Shown here piece after piece: positions 17,920 to 28,502 of a DNA stretch of 64,000 nucleotides. Made by a program: the position numbers and the translations under genes. Under the pieces are notes generated by a model, which was not told the DNA's origin, did not search any database, and saw only the letters and a program-made list of their open reading frames with translations. Position 1 is the first letter of the stretch. The number at the start of each line of letters is the position of its first letter. The DNA comes from Sulfurimonas sp. (GTDB lineage Bacteria > Campylobacterota > Campylobacteria > Campylobacterales > Sulfurimonadaceae), in contig NZ_CP093397.1 of NCBI RefSeq assembly GCF_029027585.1, positions 1,911,405 through 1,975,404 on the forward strand, written 5' to 3'.

Positions 17920-20900
17920 GAACCATCACCCATCTCATCTAGTGCTAAGATAAGTGCTCTTGCTGCACTTAAAGTTGTGAAATATGGAATACTTTTTCTT
18001 AAAACTTCTTGACGGATTACTACTGCATCTTTTTTAGATGTGTTGTTATCCGAAGTATTAATTGCCATTGAAATCTCATCATTTTTCATACTGTCTTCAA
18101 TATTTGGTCGACCTTCAGAGATTTTTAGAACTCTCTCACATGGAATCCCAGATTCTTCAATAATGATTTGTGTCCCTTTAGTCGCTACAAGTTTAAAGCC
18201 ATGTTTATGTAATCCGCGTGCAATTTCTTCAGCATGAACTTTATCACTATCAACAAAAGATAAGAAACAAGTTCCCTCAGTTGGGATTTTATTTCCTGCT
18301 GATAGTTGAGCTTTTGCAAAACTAACACCAAAGTTTGAGCTTATACCCATTACTTCACCTGTTGATTTCATTTCAGGTCCTAAAACTAAGTCCGCACCAT
18401 AAAGTTTATGGAAAGGGAATACAGCTTCTTTTACAGAAACATGACCTTTAAGCTTTGGTTTTAGTAAGCCATTTTTTTCTTCAACTATATCGTATCTGTC
18501 ATAGTATTCTAGTGAACTTCTAAGAGTTTCTCCAACCATTACACGAGTAGCAACTTTTGCTAATGGCATTCCTGTTGCTTTAGAAACAAATGGAACCGTT
18601 CTAGATGCTCTAGGATTAACTTCGATAAGGTAAATCTCATCTTGATAAATCGCATACTGAACATTCATAAGTCCAATAACACCAAGTCCAAGAGCAATAG
18701 TTTTTGTTTGTTGTTCGACTTTTTCAATCATCTCTTGGTTTAAGTTTACAGGAGGAAGAGAACAAGCACTATCTCCAGAGTGAATCCCAGCTTCTTCTAT
18801 ATGTTGCATAACCGAACCAATATATACATCAGTTCCATCACAGATAGCATCTACATCAAGTTCTATCGCTTGGTCTAAAAATTTGTCTATTAAAACAGGT
18901 GCTTCATGCGAAACAGAGATAGCCAAGGTCATATACTGAGCAAGTTCTTCTTGAGAGTAAACTATCTTCATTCCACGCCCACCAAGAACAAAAGAAGGGC
19001 GAACAAGAACAGGAAAGCCCAATCTCTCTGCGATTGCAGGAGCTTCTTCTTTTGTTCGTGCTAAGCCATTTTGAGGTTGTTTAAGTCTATATTTGTTTAC
19101 AAAATCAGAAAACTTCTCTCTATCTTCTGCTAAGTCAATAACACTTGAAGGAGTTCCAACAATTTTTGCTCCTATTTTAGTAAGTGCATCTGCTAGTTTA
19201 AGTGGAGTCTGTCCACCAAAATGAACTATGATTCCATCAGGTTGTTCATTTTCAATAACTTCTCTAACATGTTCAAAGTCAATTGGTTCAAAGTAAAGTA
19301 CATCAGAAGTATCGTAGTCAGTTGAAACTGTTTCAGGGTTACAGTTGTACATAATACACTCTATATCCATCTCTTTAAGAGCAAAGGCAGCGTGAACACA
19401 ACAGTAATCAAACTCTATACCTTGTCCAATTCTATTTGGTCCACCACCTAAGATAAGAACCTTTTTCTTATCACTTACTCTATTTTTAGCATCTGGAGAT
19501 GCAGTGATATTTGTAGTTGAGTAAAGATAAGGTGTTAGTGCTTCAAACTCCGCGGCACAAGTATCAACTTCATTATATTCTAAAGACACACCAAGTGTTT
19601 TTCTTTTTTCATATACTTCATTTTCACTAACTTTTTGTTTAGAATTTTTATCTATTAGTTGGGCTATTCGTTTGTCAGAAAAACCATCGACTTTTGCTTT
19701 TCTCATTAATTCAGAATTAAATAAAATCTTGTCTGTAATATTACCTTCATCTTCTATGATTTCATAAAGTTGGTAAAGAAACCAAGGGTCGATTTGACAA
19801 GTATCAAACATCTCTTCTATGCTCATTCCTCGCCTAAAACCTTCTGCAACATAAAGAACTCTATCAGCATTTGGACGACGAATCTCATGTTTTACAAACT
19901 CTGTTGTTGCGTCTATCTCATCAAACCCACAAAGGTCAGTTTCTAGTGAACAAAGAGCTTTTTGAATAGACTCCTTAAAAGTTCTTCCTATTGCCATGAC
20001 TTCACCAACACTTTTCATACTTGTACTTAGAGTGTTTAGAGCTTCAGGAAATTTTTCAAATGTAAATCGAGGAATTTTGGTAACTACATAATCAATTACA
20101 GGTTCAAATGATGCCGGAGTTCCTGTAATATCATTTGTAATTTCATCAAGAGTATAACCAACAGCAAGAAGTGTAGCTACCTTGGCAATAGGATAACCAG
20201 TAGCCTTAGATGCTAGAGCAGAAGAGCGAGATACACGAGGATTCATCTCGATTACTATCATTCTTCCTGTTTTAGGACAAATTGAAAACTGAACATTAGA
20301 TCCACCAGTATCAACACCAATCTCTCTCAAAATATCAAAAGAGGCATTTCTCATTCTTTGGTATTCTTTATCTGTTAGTGTTAAAGCAGGAGCAACAGTT
20401 ATACTATCTCCAGTATGAACACCCATAGGGTCAAAGTTTTCAATTGCACAGACGATGATGCAGTTGTCAGCTTTGTCGCGGATTACTTCCATCTCATACT
20501 CTTTCCAGCCAAGCATGGACTCCATAATTTCTATTTCACCAACAGGAGAAGCAGATAGACCTTCCTCTGCTAGTTTTTTAAACTCTTCCATGTTATATGC
20601 TACACCAGAACCACCACCTGCAAGTGTAAATGAAGCTCTAGAGATTACTGGAAAACCAATCTCTTTAACAGCTAGGATAGCTTCTTCAACAGTGTATGCA
20701 TTCTTACTCTTTGGTAAGTCCATACCGATTTTTATCATCGCTTCATTAAAAGCTGAACGGTCTTCACCTTTATGAATAGCCTCTGGAGTTGCACCTAAAA
20801 ACTCTATTCCTTCAAGCATCCCTTTCTCATACATAGAAGTTGCTACATTTAGTGCAGTTTGTCCACCCATAGTTGGAAGAACAGCGTCAACATTTTCTTT

Positions 20901-21137
20901 TTTGATGATTTCTGCAATTACATCTTCTTTGATTGGTTCTATATAAGTTCTATCAGCAAATTCTGGATCAGTCATGATTGTTGCAGGGTTTGAGTTTATA
21001 AGAATTACGCGATAGCCTTGCTCTTTTAAAGTTTTAACGGCTTGAGTTCCTGAGTAGTCAAATTCACAAGCTTGACCGATGATAATCGGACCTGAGCCTA
21101 TAAGTAAAATAGTTTTTATGTCGGTGCGTTTTGGCAT
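17880..21137 (-). CDS. carB: Carbamoyl-phosphate synthase, large subunit
   Basis: 1085 residues, full length. The two homologous ATP-grasp halves both show their start motifs: [20 protein letters not shown] near residue 13, and [20 protein letters not shown] near 570. [20 protein letters not shown] and [19 protein letters not shown] are the matching metal/ATP blocks. The C-terminal ~140 residues form the MGS-like allosteric domain ([20 protein letters not shown]). The enzyme makes carbamoyl phosphate from glutamine-derived ammonia, bicarbonate and two ATP, feeding arginine and pyrimidine synthesis; pyrF is 17 kb away. carA is not in the window. Its end overlaps the Sua5-like gene. Confidence 0.97.
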   Translation of the reverse strand: MPKRTDIKTILLIGSGPIIIGQACEFDYSGTQAVKTLKEQGYRVILINSNPATIMTDPEFADRTYIEPIKEDVIAEIIKKENVDAVLPTMGGQTALNVATSMYEKGMLEGIEFLGATPEAIHKGEDRSAFNEAMIKIGMDLPKSKNAYTVEEAILAVKEIGFPVISRASFTLAGGGSGVAYNMEEFKKLAEEGLSASPVGEIEIMESMLGWKEYEMEVIRDKADNCIIVCAIENFDPMGVHTGDSITVAPALTLTDKEYQRMRNASFDILREIGVDTGGSNVQFSICPKTGRMIVIEMNPRVSRSSALASKATGYPIAKVATLLAVGYTLDEITNDITGTPASFEPVIDYVVTKIPRFTFEKFPEALNTLSTSMKSVGEVMAIGRTFKESIQKALCSLETDLCGFDEIDATTEFVKHEIRRPNADRVLYVAEGFRRGMSIEEMFDTCQIDPWFLYQLYEIIEDEGNITDKILFNSELMRKAKVDGFSDKRIAQLIDKNSKQKVSENEVYEKRKTLGVSLEYNEVDTCAAEFEALTPYLYSTTNITASPDAKNRVSDKKKVLILGGGPNRIGQGIEFDYCCVHAAFALKEMDIECIMYNCNPETVSTDYDTSDVLYFEPIDFEHVREVIENEQPDGIIVHFGGQTPLKLADALTKIGAKIVGTPSSVIDLAEDREKFSDFVNKYRLKQPQNGLARTKEEAPAIAERLGFPVLVRPSFVLGGRGMKIVYSQEELAQYMTLAISVSHEAPVLIDKFLDQAIELDVDAICDGTDVYIGSVMQHIEEAGIHSGDSACSLPPVNLNQEMIEKVEQQTKTIALGLGVIGLMNVQYAIYQDEIYLIEVNPRASRTVPFVSKATGMPLAKVATRVMVGETLRSSLEYYDRYDIVEEKNGLLKPKLKGHVSVKEAVFPFHKLYGADLVLGPEMKSTGEVMGISSNFGVSFAKAQLSAGNKIPTEGTCFLSFVDSDKVHAEEIARGLHKHGFKLVATKGTQIIIEESGIPCERVLKISEGRPNIEDSMKNDEISMAINTSDNNTSKKDAVVIRQEVLRKSIPYFTTLSAARALILALDEMGDGSWTSSTALQDFLA

Positions 21138-21195
21138 TTTTTACCTCTTGAAAATATCTTTAAAAATTTAGAGATTATAGCCAAAAGGCACTTAA

Positions 21196-21924
21196 TTAAT
21201 ACTCAAAAGTATAAATAAGTGAAAATAATCCTGAATAGATATAATCTTCTTCTACGATAGGACTAGAAGTAGCTTCGTTAGCTATTTTGTCAATTCTTAG
21301 ATTGATAAGTGCGGATATTTCTTTTGTAAAGGGGTACTTAATATAAGTTTGCATTCCTAGTTGCAGTCCACCATTTGGCGAGTATTTGGCGAAGTTAGTA
21401 CGAGTTGCTTCTTCTTTTTTTACACCATAATAATAATCTATAAAGCTTGATGATTGGTAAACTATAATTGCACTTGGATAGATTGAAAATTTTTCAAATT
21501 CAAAGTCATATCCAATTTCAGTTTTAAATATTAAGTCTTCATATCTGTCAAGTACATCAGTTAAAAGCATAGTTTCCATATATGCTTTATCCATCTTTAA
21601 ACTAAAAGCAATTCCACCTTCAAGTGTTTTTTTTCTATCGTCCATTCCTGCTATATCAGAAGATGTATATCCGTCAACCCTTGGTTGAAAAGTTACTGAT
21701 AATCCCCATGCAAAATCATCTGTTTTATCACCTAAAAAATAGATTCCTGCTCTACTCCACCTTACATAAACGATACCATTATCAAAAAATATAACAGGAG
21801 ATGGTATAACAATGTCATCTACATCTTTGTAAGGTTGAGTCTGGATGTAAGGACCCAGACCAAGTGTTACTTTTTGTTTTTCTTCCTTTGCTATTAATGT
21901 TGAAAAAATAAGTACAATTAACAA
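21196..21924 (-). CDS. MipA/OmpV-family outer-membrane protein
   Basis: About 242 residues from the TTG at 21924. Alternating amphipathic strands, for example VTLGLGPYIQTQPYKDVDDIVIPSP near the N-terminus, and the C-terminal LFSLIYTFEY ending in aromatic Y indicate a beta-barrel of the MipA/OmpV family (scaffold for murein enzymes or porin-like). The hydrophobic start LLLIVLIFSTLIAKE looks like a signal peptide missing its first residues. Upstream, AAGGAG is followed at good spacing by ATA AAA TAT TTA TTG, where MKYLLLIV... would be expected. The true start may therefore be the unusual ATA, or the ATG may have been lost. It follows mreC by 8 bp, which fits a cell-wall role. Confidence 0.6.
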   Translation of the reverse strand: MLIVLIFSTLIAKEEKQKVTLGLGPYIQTQPYKDVDDIVIPSPVIFFDNGIVYVRWSRAGIYFLGDKTDDFAWGLSVTFQPRVDGYTSSDIAGMDDRKKTLEGGIAFSLKMDKAYMETMLLTDVLDRYEDLIFKTEIGYDFEFEKFSIYPSAIIVYQSSSFIDYYYGVKKEEATRTNFAKYSPNGGLQLGMQTYIKYPFTKEISALINLRIDKIANEATSSPIVEEDYIYSGLFSLIYTFEY

Positions 21925-21932
21925 TAAATATT

Positions 21933-22700
21933 TTATTTTACTCTCCTTATCATATAAAAATAATCTGGGTCATTAGCCTTATAATAAGGCTCAATAACTG
22001 CATTTTGATAACCTTGAGATGTTTTAACAGATAAAACTCTTCCAACTTTTAAACCCTTAAAAAAGATTTTATCTAGTCCTGATGTTACAACTTCATCGCC
22101 TATCTCTATTTTAAACCATGCTGGGATAAACTTTATTATAAGATTTTTAGAGTTGTTACCATGAGCAATTCCAGGAGCTTTTCTTTTTCCTACAAAAACG
22201 GCGTAAGAACTTTGAATATCTCTATTTAAAAGTCCTAACGCTTTAGAATTTTTTTCTATTACAATTCCCGCGACTAATTCATTATAGGTAAGTCCATAAA
22301 TTTTAGATGCGTTGTAGTCTTCTACTTCCATCCAAACTCTGTTTAAATTACCAAATTTTTCATAAGAGATAGTTCTAATTAGTTCAACTTTTGGGTTTAT
22401 TTTTAGTTTTGAGTTGTTTGCTTTAAAGAGGTCGTTTACCTCTGAAGCCATCTGTTGCATTACAAGATGATTGTTCTCATATTTTTGTAGTTTTTCTTTG
22501 AGTAAAGTAATTTCTTTGGCTTGAAAAGTGTGTCTATCGATATTGTTTTGGATAATTTGTGTCGCATCATGATAAACAATTTTAAAAGAGTTTAAAACTG
22601 AAATAAATGGACCTTGTATAGTGTTTGTATAAAAAAGTGCACCCACGAAGAGTGCGATAAAAAGTGAAAAAAAGCCAAGTAGCTCTTTATTCATTCTCAA
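21933..22700 (-). CDS. mreC: Rod shape-determining protein MreC
   Basis: 255 residues. An N-terminal membrane helix (FFSLFIALFVGALFYTN) precedes a coiled coil (THQIIQNNIDRHTFQAKEITLLKEKLQKYE region) and the periplasmic beta domain, with YNELVAGIVIEKNSKALGLLNRD and IGDEVVTSGLDKIFFKGLKVG as recognisable MreC blocks. MreC links the cytoplasmic MreB filament to the elongation complex (PBP2, RodA). The start overlaps the end of mreB by 14 bp. No mreD follows; the next gene is a MipA-like protein. Confidence 0.93.
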   Translation of the reverse strand: MRMNKELLGFFSLFIALFVGALFYTNTIQGPFISVLNSFKIVYHDATQIIQNNIDRHTFQAKEITLLKEKLQKYENNHLVMQQMASEVNDLFKANNSKLKINPKVELIRTISYEKFGNLNRVWMEVEDYNASKIYGLTYNELVAGIVIEKNSKALGLLNRDIQSSYAVFVGKRKAPGIAHGNNSKNLIIKFIPAWFKIEIGDEVVTSGLDKIFFKGLKVGRVLSVKTSQGYQNAVIEPYYKANDPDYFYMIRRVK

Positions 22701-23724
22701 ATAACTCTTGTAATAAGTCTATCTCTTCAAGTGCACGACCTGTTCCTCTTGCAACTGCTAAAAGTGGTTCATCAGCAACATAAACAGGTACTTTTACAAT
22801 ATCTGATAAATACTTGTCTAGTTGGCGAATAAGAGCTCCCCCACCAGTTAAAATAATACCATGATTTACAATATCACCAGATAAATCAGGAGGCATTTTT
22901 TCTATGACTTCTCTTAGCGCTTCGGCAATTTCTTTTAGAGGGTCTTTCATAGCTTCTTTAGCATCTTCGCTTGTTAGCTCAATGGAACTAAGAAGTCCTT
23001 CAACTTGGTCACGACCATTTACTACCATAGTTAAATCTTCATTCAAAGAAACGGCTGTTCCTATGTTGATTTTAATCTCTTCAGCAGTTCGCTCACCAAT
23101 AAGAAGGTTGTATTTTTTCTTTATATAATCAACGATTGCTTTATCCATTTTATCTCCAGCAACTCGAATAGACTTAGATAAAACAAGACCACCAAGAGAA
23201 ACAACACCAATCTCCGTAGTACCACCACCAATATCAACAACTAAGTTTCCTTGTGGTTGACGAATGTCAATCCCTGCACCTATTGCTGCTGCCATTGGCT
23301 CTTCTATAAGAAAAACTTCTCTAGCTCCAGCACTTAAAGCTGATTCTCTTACAGCTTTTCGCTCTACTTGAGTAAGTCCATAAGGAACACAAATAATAAT
23401 TCTAGGACTAATTAAAGTACTTCTTCCGTGAGCTTTTTCTATAAACTTTCTAATCATTTTTTCAGTCATATCAAAGTCAGCAATAACTCCATCTCTCATT
23501 GGACGAATGGCTCTTATATTTCCCGGAGTTTTACCAACCATTTCTTTAGCTTCTTGCCCAACTGCTAAAACTCTAGTATGACCAAATTTTTCAGTTTTAA
23601 CTGCAACCACTGAGGGTTCATTAATAATAATTCCACGACCTTTTGAAATTACGATTGTATTGGCCGTTCCTAAGTCAATTGCTAAGTCATTTGAAAAAAG
23701 TCCTATTAGTTTGTTAAATATCAT
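22687..23724 (-). CDS. mreB: Rod shape-determining actin-like protein MreB
   Basis: 345 residues, standard length. The actin-fold nucleotide site is clear: IDLGTANTIVISKGRGI (phosphate 1), VVDIGGGTTEIGVVSLGG (phosphate 2), and ILTGGGALIRQLDKYL (adenosine). RPMRDGVIADFDMTEKM is an MreB-specific block. It forms membrane-bound filaments that direct lateral wall synthesis. It is followed by overlapping mreC and preceded 11 bp away by clpX, all on the minus strand. Confidence 0.97.
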   Translation of the reverse strand: MIFNKLIGLFSNDLAIDLGTANTIVISKGRGIIINEPSVVAVKTEKFGHTRVLAVGQEAKEMVGKTPGNIRAIRPMRDGVIADFDMTEKMIRKFIEKAHGRSTLISPRIIICVPYGLTQVERKAVRESALSAGAREVFLIEEPMAAAIGAGIDIRQPQGNLVVDIGGGTTEIGVVSLGGLVLSKSIRVAGDKMDKAIVDYIKKKYNLLIGERTAEEIKINIGTAVSLNEDLTMVVNGRDQVEGLLSSIELTSEDAKEAMKDPLKEIAEALREVIEKMPPDLSGDIVNHGIILTGGGALIRQLDKYLSDIVKVPVYVADEPLLAVARGTGRALEEIDLLQELFENE

Positions 23725-23735
23725 TTTACTTTACC

Positions 23736-24980
23736 TTATGCTATTTTTTGATTTGATTTTTTTATATATACAGGGTCTTGGTTGTTTTCAATTACATCTT
23801 TTGTTATTAAAACTTCATAACCTTCATACTCAGGAAGCTCATACATGATGTCTATCATATTTTCTTCTAAAATAGCACGAAGTCCACGCGCCCCAGTTTT
23901 TCTTTTTATTGATTTTGCTGCTATTGCTTTTAGTGCCTCATCTTCAAAAGATAGGTCTACCCCATCAATAGAAAATAATTTTTTATACTGTTTAACAAGT
24001 GAATTTTTTGGCTCTACTAAGATTCGTACCATATCTTCTTCGCTTATTTCTTGAAGTGAAGCTATGATAGGAAGCCTTCCTATAAGCTCTGGAATAAGAC
24101 CATAAGAAACTAAGTCATCAGGCTCAACCATATCATAAGTTGGTTTTTGCTCATCTTTAGTTTTTTTCTCATGTCCAAAACCTAAAATATTGTCGCCTTG
24201 TTTTCTTTTTAGTATATCTTCAAGTCCATCAAAAGCACCACCACATATAAATAAAATATTTTTAGTGTCAATAGTAGTAAATTCTTGGTTTGGATGTTTT
24301 CTTCCACCTTTTGGTGGAATATTTACCTCTGCGCCTTCTATGATTTTTAGTAGTGCTTGTTGAACACCTTCTCCAGATACATCTCTAGTGATTGAACGAT
24401 TTTCACTCATACGAGCTACTTTATCAACTTCATCTATAAAAACTATACCTTTTTCCGCTCTTTGAACATCTCCGTCTGCCGCTTGGATAAGTTTTGTTAA
24501 GATATTTTCAACATCTTCTCCAACATATCCAGCTTCTGTAAGACTAGTAGCATCTGTGATAGCGATAGGAACATTTAAAACTCTAGCAATAGTTTGAGCC
24601 ATAAGAGTTTTTCCACTTCCAGTAGGTCCTATTAGCAAAACATTTGACTTTGCTATTTCTGTGTCATCATCACTAACTTCATGTGTTTTAAAGATTCTTT
24701 TGTAGTGGTTATAAACAGCAACGCTTAAAAGTTTTCTTGCTTTTTCTTGACCTATGATGTAATCGCTTAAAAAATTATTTAACTCTTTAGGAGTCATTAA
24801 GTTATCTACTGCTTCAAGTAGCTCAGATTTATTTGTATCGCTACTTTGTTTTTCATCTCCAAACATTATTTTGTATGCTGAAAACACACAGTTTTTACAA
24901 ATATATACACCGTTTCCTGCAATAAGAGGATTTTCTTCGCTCTCAGTTGCATCACAAAAACTACAATGTCTACTCATCAT
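23736..24980 (-). CDS. clpX: ATP-dependent Clp protease ATP-binding subunit ClpX
   Basis: 414 residues. The N-terminal zinc-binding domain shows CSFCDATE and ICKNC. The AAA+ domain follows with Walker A GPTGSGKT near residue 118, the ClpX pore region [18 protein letters not shown], Walker [10 protein letters not shown] near 183, and the sensor region [13 protein letters not shown] near the C-terminus. The IGF loop for ClpP docking is represented by NILGFGH. It unfolds tagged substrates for ClpP; clpP is not nearby. The start overlaps the end of lpxA at one base, so fabZ-lpxA-clpX-mreB-mreC form a run of coupled genes. Confidence 0.96.
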   Translation of the reverse strand: MMSRHCSFCDATESEENPLIAGNGVYICKNCVFSAYKIMFGDEKQSSDTNKSELLEAVDNLMTPKELNNFLSDYIIGQEKARKLLSVAVYNHYKRIFKTHEVSDDDTEIAKSNVLLIGPTGSGKTLMAQTIARVLNVPIAITDATSLTEAGYVGEDVENILTKLIQAADGDVQRAEKGIVFIDEVDKVARMSENRSITRDVSGEGVQQALLKIIEGAEVNIPPKGGRKHPNQEFTTIDTKNILFICGGAFDGLEDILKRKQGDNILGFGHEKKTKDEQKPTYDMVEPDDLVSYGLIPELIGRLPIIASLQEISEEDMVRILVEPKNSLVKQYKKLFSIDGVDLSFEDEALKAIAAKSIKRKTGARGLRAILEENMIDIMYELPEYEGYEVLITKDVIENNQDPVYIKKSNQKIA

Positions 24981-25777
24981 TATTGATCCTCTTGTATTGG
25001 TTTTCTATCAAATGGAATACCTCTCTTTGTTTTTAGTACAAAGTCACATAAGTCATTTACATAGTGATTTTTTGTACTCTCTAAAAGTGCACTTGCTGTA
25101 TCTTTAAGGGGTTTTCCTGATTCAAAAAGTTCTCTATATGCAGATTTTAACTCATTTATATCTTCACGAGATAAGTTTCTTCTTAGTCCTGTTAGATTAA
25201 GCCCTCTAAGAGATGCACGATTTCCTTCAGCCATACAAAAAGGAGGTACATCTTGAGCAAGTGCAGATGCCCCGCCAATCATGGCATAATCACCAATATG
25301 AACAAACTGATGAATAGGAGTCATACCACCAATAACTGCATAATCTCCAACTTCAACATGACCAGCTAAAGTTGCAGCATTTGCTAAAATACAGTGGTTT
25401 CCAATGATAACATCATGTCCTAGATGCACGAAACCCATAAAAAGATTGTGACTTCCGATGATAGTTTTTCCACCGCCACCTTTAGTTCCTGGGTTAAAAA
25501 GGGTAAATTCTCTTATTTTGTTGTAATCGCCAATAATAAGCTCAACATCTTCACCCGCAAATTTTAAATCTTGAGGGATTGAACCAATAACTGCATGAGA
25601 AAAAATAGTATTGTTTTTTCCAATAGTTGTTTTTCCGTAGATGCAAGAGCCTTGGGCGATAGTTGTTCCATCACCAATAGTTGCTTGAGATGAGATGAAA
25701 CAAAAAGCGTCTATTTGAACATTTTTTCCTATGACTGCGCCATCTTCGATTATTGCAAGGGGGGAAATTTGTGACAT
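24980..25777 (-). CDS. lpxA: UDP-N-acetylglucosamine acyltransferase LpxA
   Basis: 265 residues from the ATG at 25777, chosen because AGGA lies 8 bases upstream and [17 protein letters not shown] begins the first hexapeptide rung; a longer start at 25801 would run into fabZ. Left-handed beta-helix hexapeptide repeats fill most of the protein. [20 protein letters not shown] and [15 protein letters not shown] (the catalytic histidine region) are LpxA hallmarks; the C-terminal helical domain starts near [16 protein letters not shown]. It catalyses the first step of lipid A synthesis, on the cytoplasmic face. Confidence 0.95.
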   Translation of the reverse strand: MSQISPLAIIEDGAVIGKNVQIDAFCFISSQATIGDGTTIAQGSCIYGKTTIGKNNTIFSHAVIGSIPQDLKFAGEDVELIIGDYNKIREFTLFNPGTKGGGGKTIIGSHNLFMGFVHLGHDVIIGNHCILANAATLAGHVEVGDYAVIGGMTPIHQFVHIGDYAMIGGASALAQDVPPFCMAEGNRASLRGLNLTGLRRNLSREDINELKSAYRELFESGKPLKDTASALLESTKNHYVNDLCDFVLKTKRGIPFDRKPIQEDQ

Positions 25778-25787
25778 ATCAGTTTTC

Positions 25788-26237
25788 CTATTTATCAACA
25801 ATCATAGCTTTTAATTCAGCCTGAGAAACTAAAACATCATCAACGAAAGCTTTTCCATCAAGTACCCAGATGCTACCTTTGTTTTTTATAACGCTTATAC
25901 GATATTCTAATCTATCTCCTGGCTTTACAGGTTTACGAAATTTTGCTTTGTCTATACTCATAAAATAAACAACTTTAGAAGCTACTTCTTCTTCTGTCAT
26001 ATCACCCATACTTTTAAAAGCTAAAATGCCACCAGCTTGAGCCATACCTTCTAAAATCATAACACCAGGATATATTGGGTGTCCAGGAAAGTGACCTTGA
26101 AAAATATTATCACCAATAGTTACATTTTTAAAGCCTACAATTGACTCTTTTGGAACAAGGTCAGTAACACGGTCTAGCAGTAAAAAAGGGTAACGATGAG
26201 GTATAATTTTTTGTATTTCTATAACATCCATAGTCAT
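25788..26237 (-). CDS. fabZ: 3-hydroxyacyl-ACP dehydratase FabZ
   Basis: 149 residues, hot-dog fold. [17 protein letters not shown] is the FabZ start block. [20 protein letters not shown] holds the active-site histidine and the P-x-x-P-G-V-x-x-x-E motif with the catalytic glutamate. It dehydrates 3-hydroxyacyl-ACP in fatty-acid elongation and competes with LpxA for the same substrate, which explains the conserved fabZ-lpxA pairing. Two ATGs (26237 and 26231) are possible starts. Confidence 0.95.
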   Translation of the reverse strand: MTMDVIEIQKIIPHRYPFLLLDRVTDLVPKESIVGFKNVTIGDNIFQGHFPGHPIYPGVMILEGMAQAGGILAFKSMGDMTEEEVASKVVYFMSIDKAKFRKPVKPGDRLEYRISVIKNKGSIWVLDGKAFVDDVLVSQAELKAMIVDK

Positions 26238-26284
26238 TAGGTATAGCCTTATAAATAATTTTGGTTATTTTAGCTAAAAAATGA

Positions 26285-27369
26285 TTAGATTATGATTAGT
26301 TTTTCTTTTACATCTTCGTAAGTTAGAGCTTCTAACTCTATGGTGAGTTTTTTTGTTGGGATTTCTTTAAGTATGATGATTGGACTTAAGTCATAAGCAC
26401 AAGAGCCTAGATGCTCTTTTATTTTTAGTTCTTCATCAAAAGTAGGGGGATTATATATAAGCTCTGTTATGTTTTTATATTCTTGTTTTGAAGCAATATT
26501 GAAAGCATCTAAAGTTATTAAAATTACTTCTTCTTTTACTCTGTTTCCTTGAACTTTTTTTCTTGGTAAAGTTGAATAAGATAGAGCATAAGCAGGGATA
26601 TTTGTATTTTTATCTTCTGTAACTCTTAGAGAAAATTGTCTATAATTTAGAAACTTTTGTTTAATTATTTTATATTTTTTACCTTCATCTTCAAGTTGCA
26701 TTCTTTTTTTGTACATCTCTAAGCGTTCTTCAATAGATGCTGGTAATATTTGAGCAGAAATAGGAGAAAACATCTCATCCATTAAACGGTCTTGTTGTTC
26801 TCTTTGCATCGTTAAACCATAGATGCATCCGCAATAGTCTTGTCGATAAAGTTGTTCTTCTTTTGTAACTCTACTTTGGTCTTGTGTTCCGCCTTTTGCT
26901 CTATAATCAACCGCTATAAACTCAACACCATATTTTTCATAAAAAGCATTGCCACTTTGTTTTAGTTGTTCTTGAGATTTAAGTGGACTTACTAAAAGAG
27001 TCGTAGTGATTTTTTTCTCGCCTAATTCAAGGGCCTTTTTTGCACTTACTTCAAAGCGTTTATCAAAGCAGACTTCACATCTTTTTCCCTTTTCAGGCTC
27101 ATTTTCTAAACCTTTCACAGCTTCTAGCCAAGCCTCAAAGTCATACTCACCTTCAATCACTTCAATACCAAGTTTGTTACATGAGCGTTGTACATCAAGA
27201 AGTCTTAGCTGGTATTCTGAATATGGGTGAATATTGGGATCATAAAAAAAGCCTGTTAGCTTTTCATCTGGAAAATCAAGTTGTAGTTTTTCTAAAAAAA
27301 AGTGTGAGTCAACACTACAGCAAATATGTACTAAAATAGGTTTCTCCTGTATTTTTTGAAGTTTATCAT
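26285..27369 (-). CDS. queH: Epoxyqueuosine reductase QueH, with a probable 5' frameshift
   Basis: The body reads PILVHICCSVDSHFFLEK, then YDPNIHPYSEYQLRL, KRCEVCFDKRFEV, LLVSPLKSQEQL and YCGCIYGL. These are the paired-cysteine motifs (CC, CxxC, CxC-like) of QueH, which reduces epoxyqueuosine to queuosine at the tRNA wobble position using Fe-S clusters. The frame is open upstream of 27160 to about 27350 but has no ATG/GTG/TTG before PILVHICC. An ATG at 27369 is in the right place but one base out of frame; seven instead of six T at 27352-27357 (plus strand) would give MINFKKIQEKPILVHICC. As written the gene would use a rare start or an internal GTG at 27160, which would lose the first cysteine pair. 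Confidence 0.8.
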
Positions 27370-27376
27370 CTTCTTG

Positions 27377-27398
27377 CTACACCTTTCCTGAGGTGTAG
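27377..27398 (-). terminator. Hairpin between the META lipoprotein gene and queH
   Basis: CTACACCT / AGGTGTAG make a perfect 8-bp stem with a 6-base loop. It lies downstream of the minus-strand lipoprotein gene and just before queH. There is no T-run after it on either strand, so termination is only a guess; a processing or REP-like element is an alternative. Confidence 0.35.
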
Positions 27399-27423
27399 GA
27401 GTAGTTCTAAAAACTAGCTAATT

Positions 27424-28440
27424 TTAGTAAAGATAGACAGATTCAAAGCGTGCTAGTTTAAGTCCATCTTTGTCAAATATTTCGAGGTATTCACCTTGTA
27501 TTTTATAAGTGTGCATATTTTTTAAAGCTTTGATAAAGTCTATTTCAGGAGAGTCTTGACAAAACATTCTTGTCATAGCTATGTCCTTGTCACTAAATGA
27601 GATTTTATCTCCATCTAGTTTGTAACTTCCTCCTAAGCCATTGCACCCAGCGTTGCCTTTGATTTTACCATCGTTTAAAATCATATGAGCTTCTCTTCTT
27701 AAGCTCTTGTTTACGGCTTTGTTATTTACAGTTGTCAATTTCCAGTAAGTATTTTCAAGTTTTGCTTTTGAAGATGAGTTTTTACAGCGTTCTTTAGGGA
27801 TAATCTTAATGAATTTTTTTACAATAATATTGTCTATTTTATCATTGCTATCTACCTTTTTTCGTGATGAAATCTGTGCATCTAGGTGAACTTTAATTTT
27901 TTCTCCAGCAATGCTTATATTTTTTAGATAAGCCCGCTCAAGTGCTATATTTTCATCTTCAAAAACTACTGGAAATTTTATACCAGTTATGCACTCTTGA
28001 AAAATCCCACTATCAGCCATATAGCTATACATTCCGCTTAAAAGAACTCTTGGTTCAAGAGTTTTTGCAGTAAGTGATATTTCAAGTTTATGATTTAGTT
28101 CAGAGCTTATGGTTTTTTTATCGATAATATAAAAATATTTGGGGGATTCTTTTATGCCACTAAGCACTATTGTATTTTTATCATCAATTAGCCACTTCCC
28201 TATGTCATCAGAAGATTTGCTGGGTTTGGAATTTTTAAAGCATACTGTTCTTAAGTAGTAGTTATCTTTTGATATTAAATCAAGTTGATACTTCATCGTG
28301 CAGTTAGCGCCACTTACTAATCCAAGAAAGTGTACAGGGTAAGAGCTGAATTCTAGGTTTTGCTTTTGTGGTATTTGTTGTGAGCATGACGAAAAAAATA
28401 AGCTTATACTAAGTGTAATTAAATATATATATTTTTTCAT
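27424..28440 (-). CDS. Lipoprotein with C-terminal META/HslJ domain
   Basis: 338 residues. A lipoprotein signal (LSISLFFSSCSQ, cysteine ~19) anchors it to the envelope. The N-terminal ~200 residues have a COG3015/NlpE-like look (VHFLGLVSGANCTMKYQLDLI) but no firm family. From about residue 225 the META domain is clear: LENTYWKLTTVNNKAV, GKIKGNAGCNGLGGSYKLDG, ISFSDKDIAMTRMFC and FIKALKNMHTYKI. META domains occur in HslJ and other envelope-stress or heat-shock proteins; the molecular role is unknown. It is separated from the upstream cyclophilin gene by a strong hairpin. Confidence 0.75.
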   Translation of the reverse strand: MKKYIYLITLSISLFFSSCSQQIPQKQNLEFSSYPVHFLGLVSGANCTMKYQLDLISKDNYYLRTVCFKNSKPSKSSDDIGKWLIDDKNTIVLSGIKESPKYFYIIDKKTISSELNHKLEISLTAKTLEPRVLLSGMYSYMADSGIFQECITGIKFPVVFEDENIALERAYLKNISIAGEKIKVHLDAQISSRKKVDSNDKIDNIIVKKFIKIIPKERCKNSSSKAKLENTYWKLTTVNNKAVNKSLRREAHMILNDGKIKGNAGCNGLGGSYKLDGDKISFSDKDIAMTRMFCQDSPEIDFIKALKNMHTYKIQGEYLEIFDKDGLKLARFESVYLY

Positions 28441-28467
28441 ATTTTTTCCTAAGAAGAAGAGTGATAT

Positions 28468-28491
28468 GTAACACCCAAGGAGAGGTGTTAC
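28468..28491 (-). terminator. Hairpin after the cyclophilin gene
   Basis: A perfect 8-bp stem GTAACACC / GGTGTTAC with an 8-base loop sits between the end of the cyclophilin gene (28503) and the start of the META lipoprotein (28440). On the minus strand it is followed by a weakly T-rich stretch, so it may terminate the cyclophilin message. Confidence 0.5.
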
Positions 28492-28502
28492 GAGAGAAGA
28501 TA

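Noticed and set aside
18040-20775. Plus-strand frames at 18040-18237 and 20455-20775
   Set aside because: They are antisense to the long, fully conserved carB gene and have no ribosome sites or family matches.
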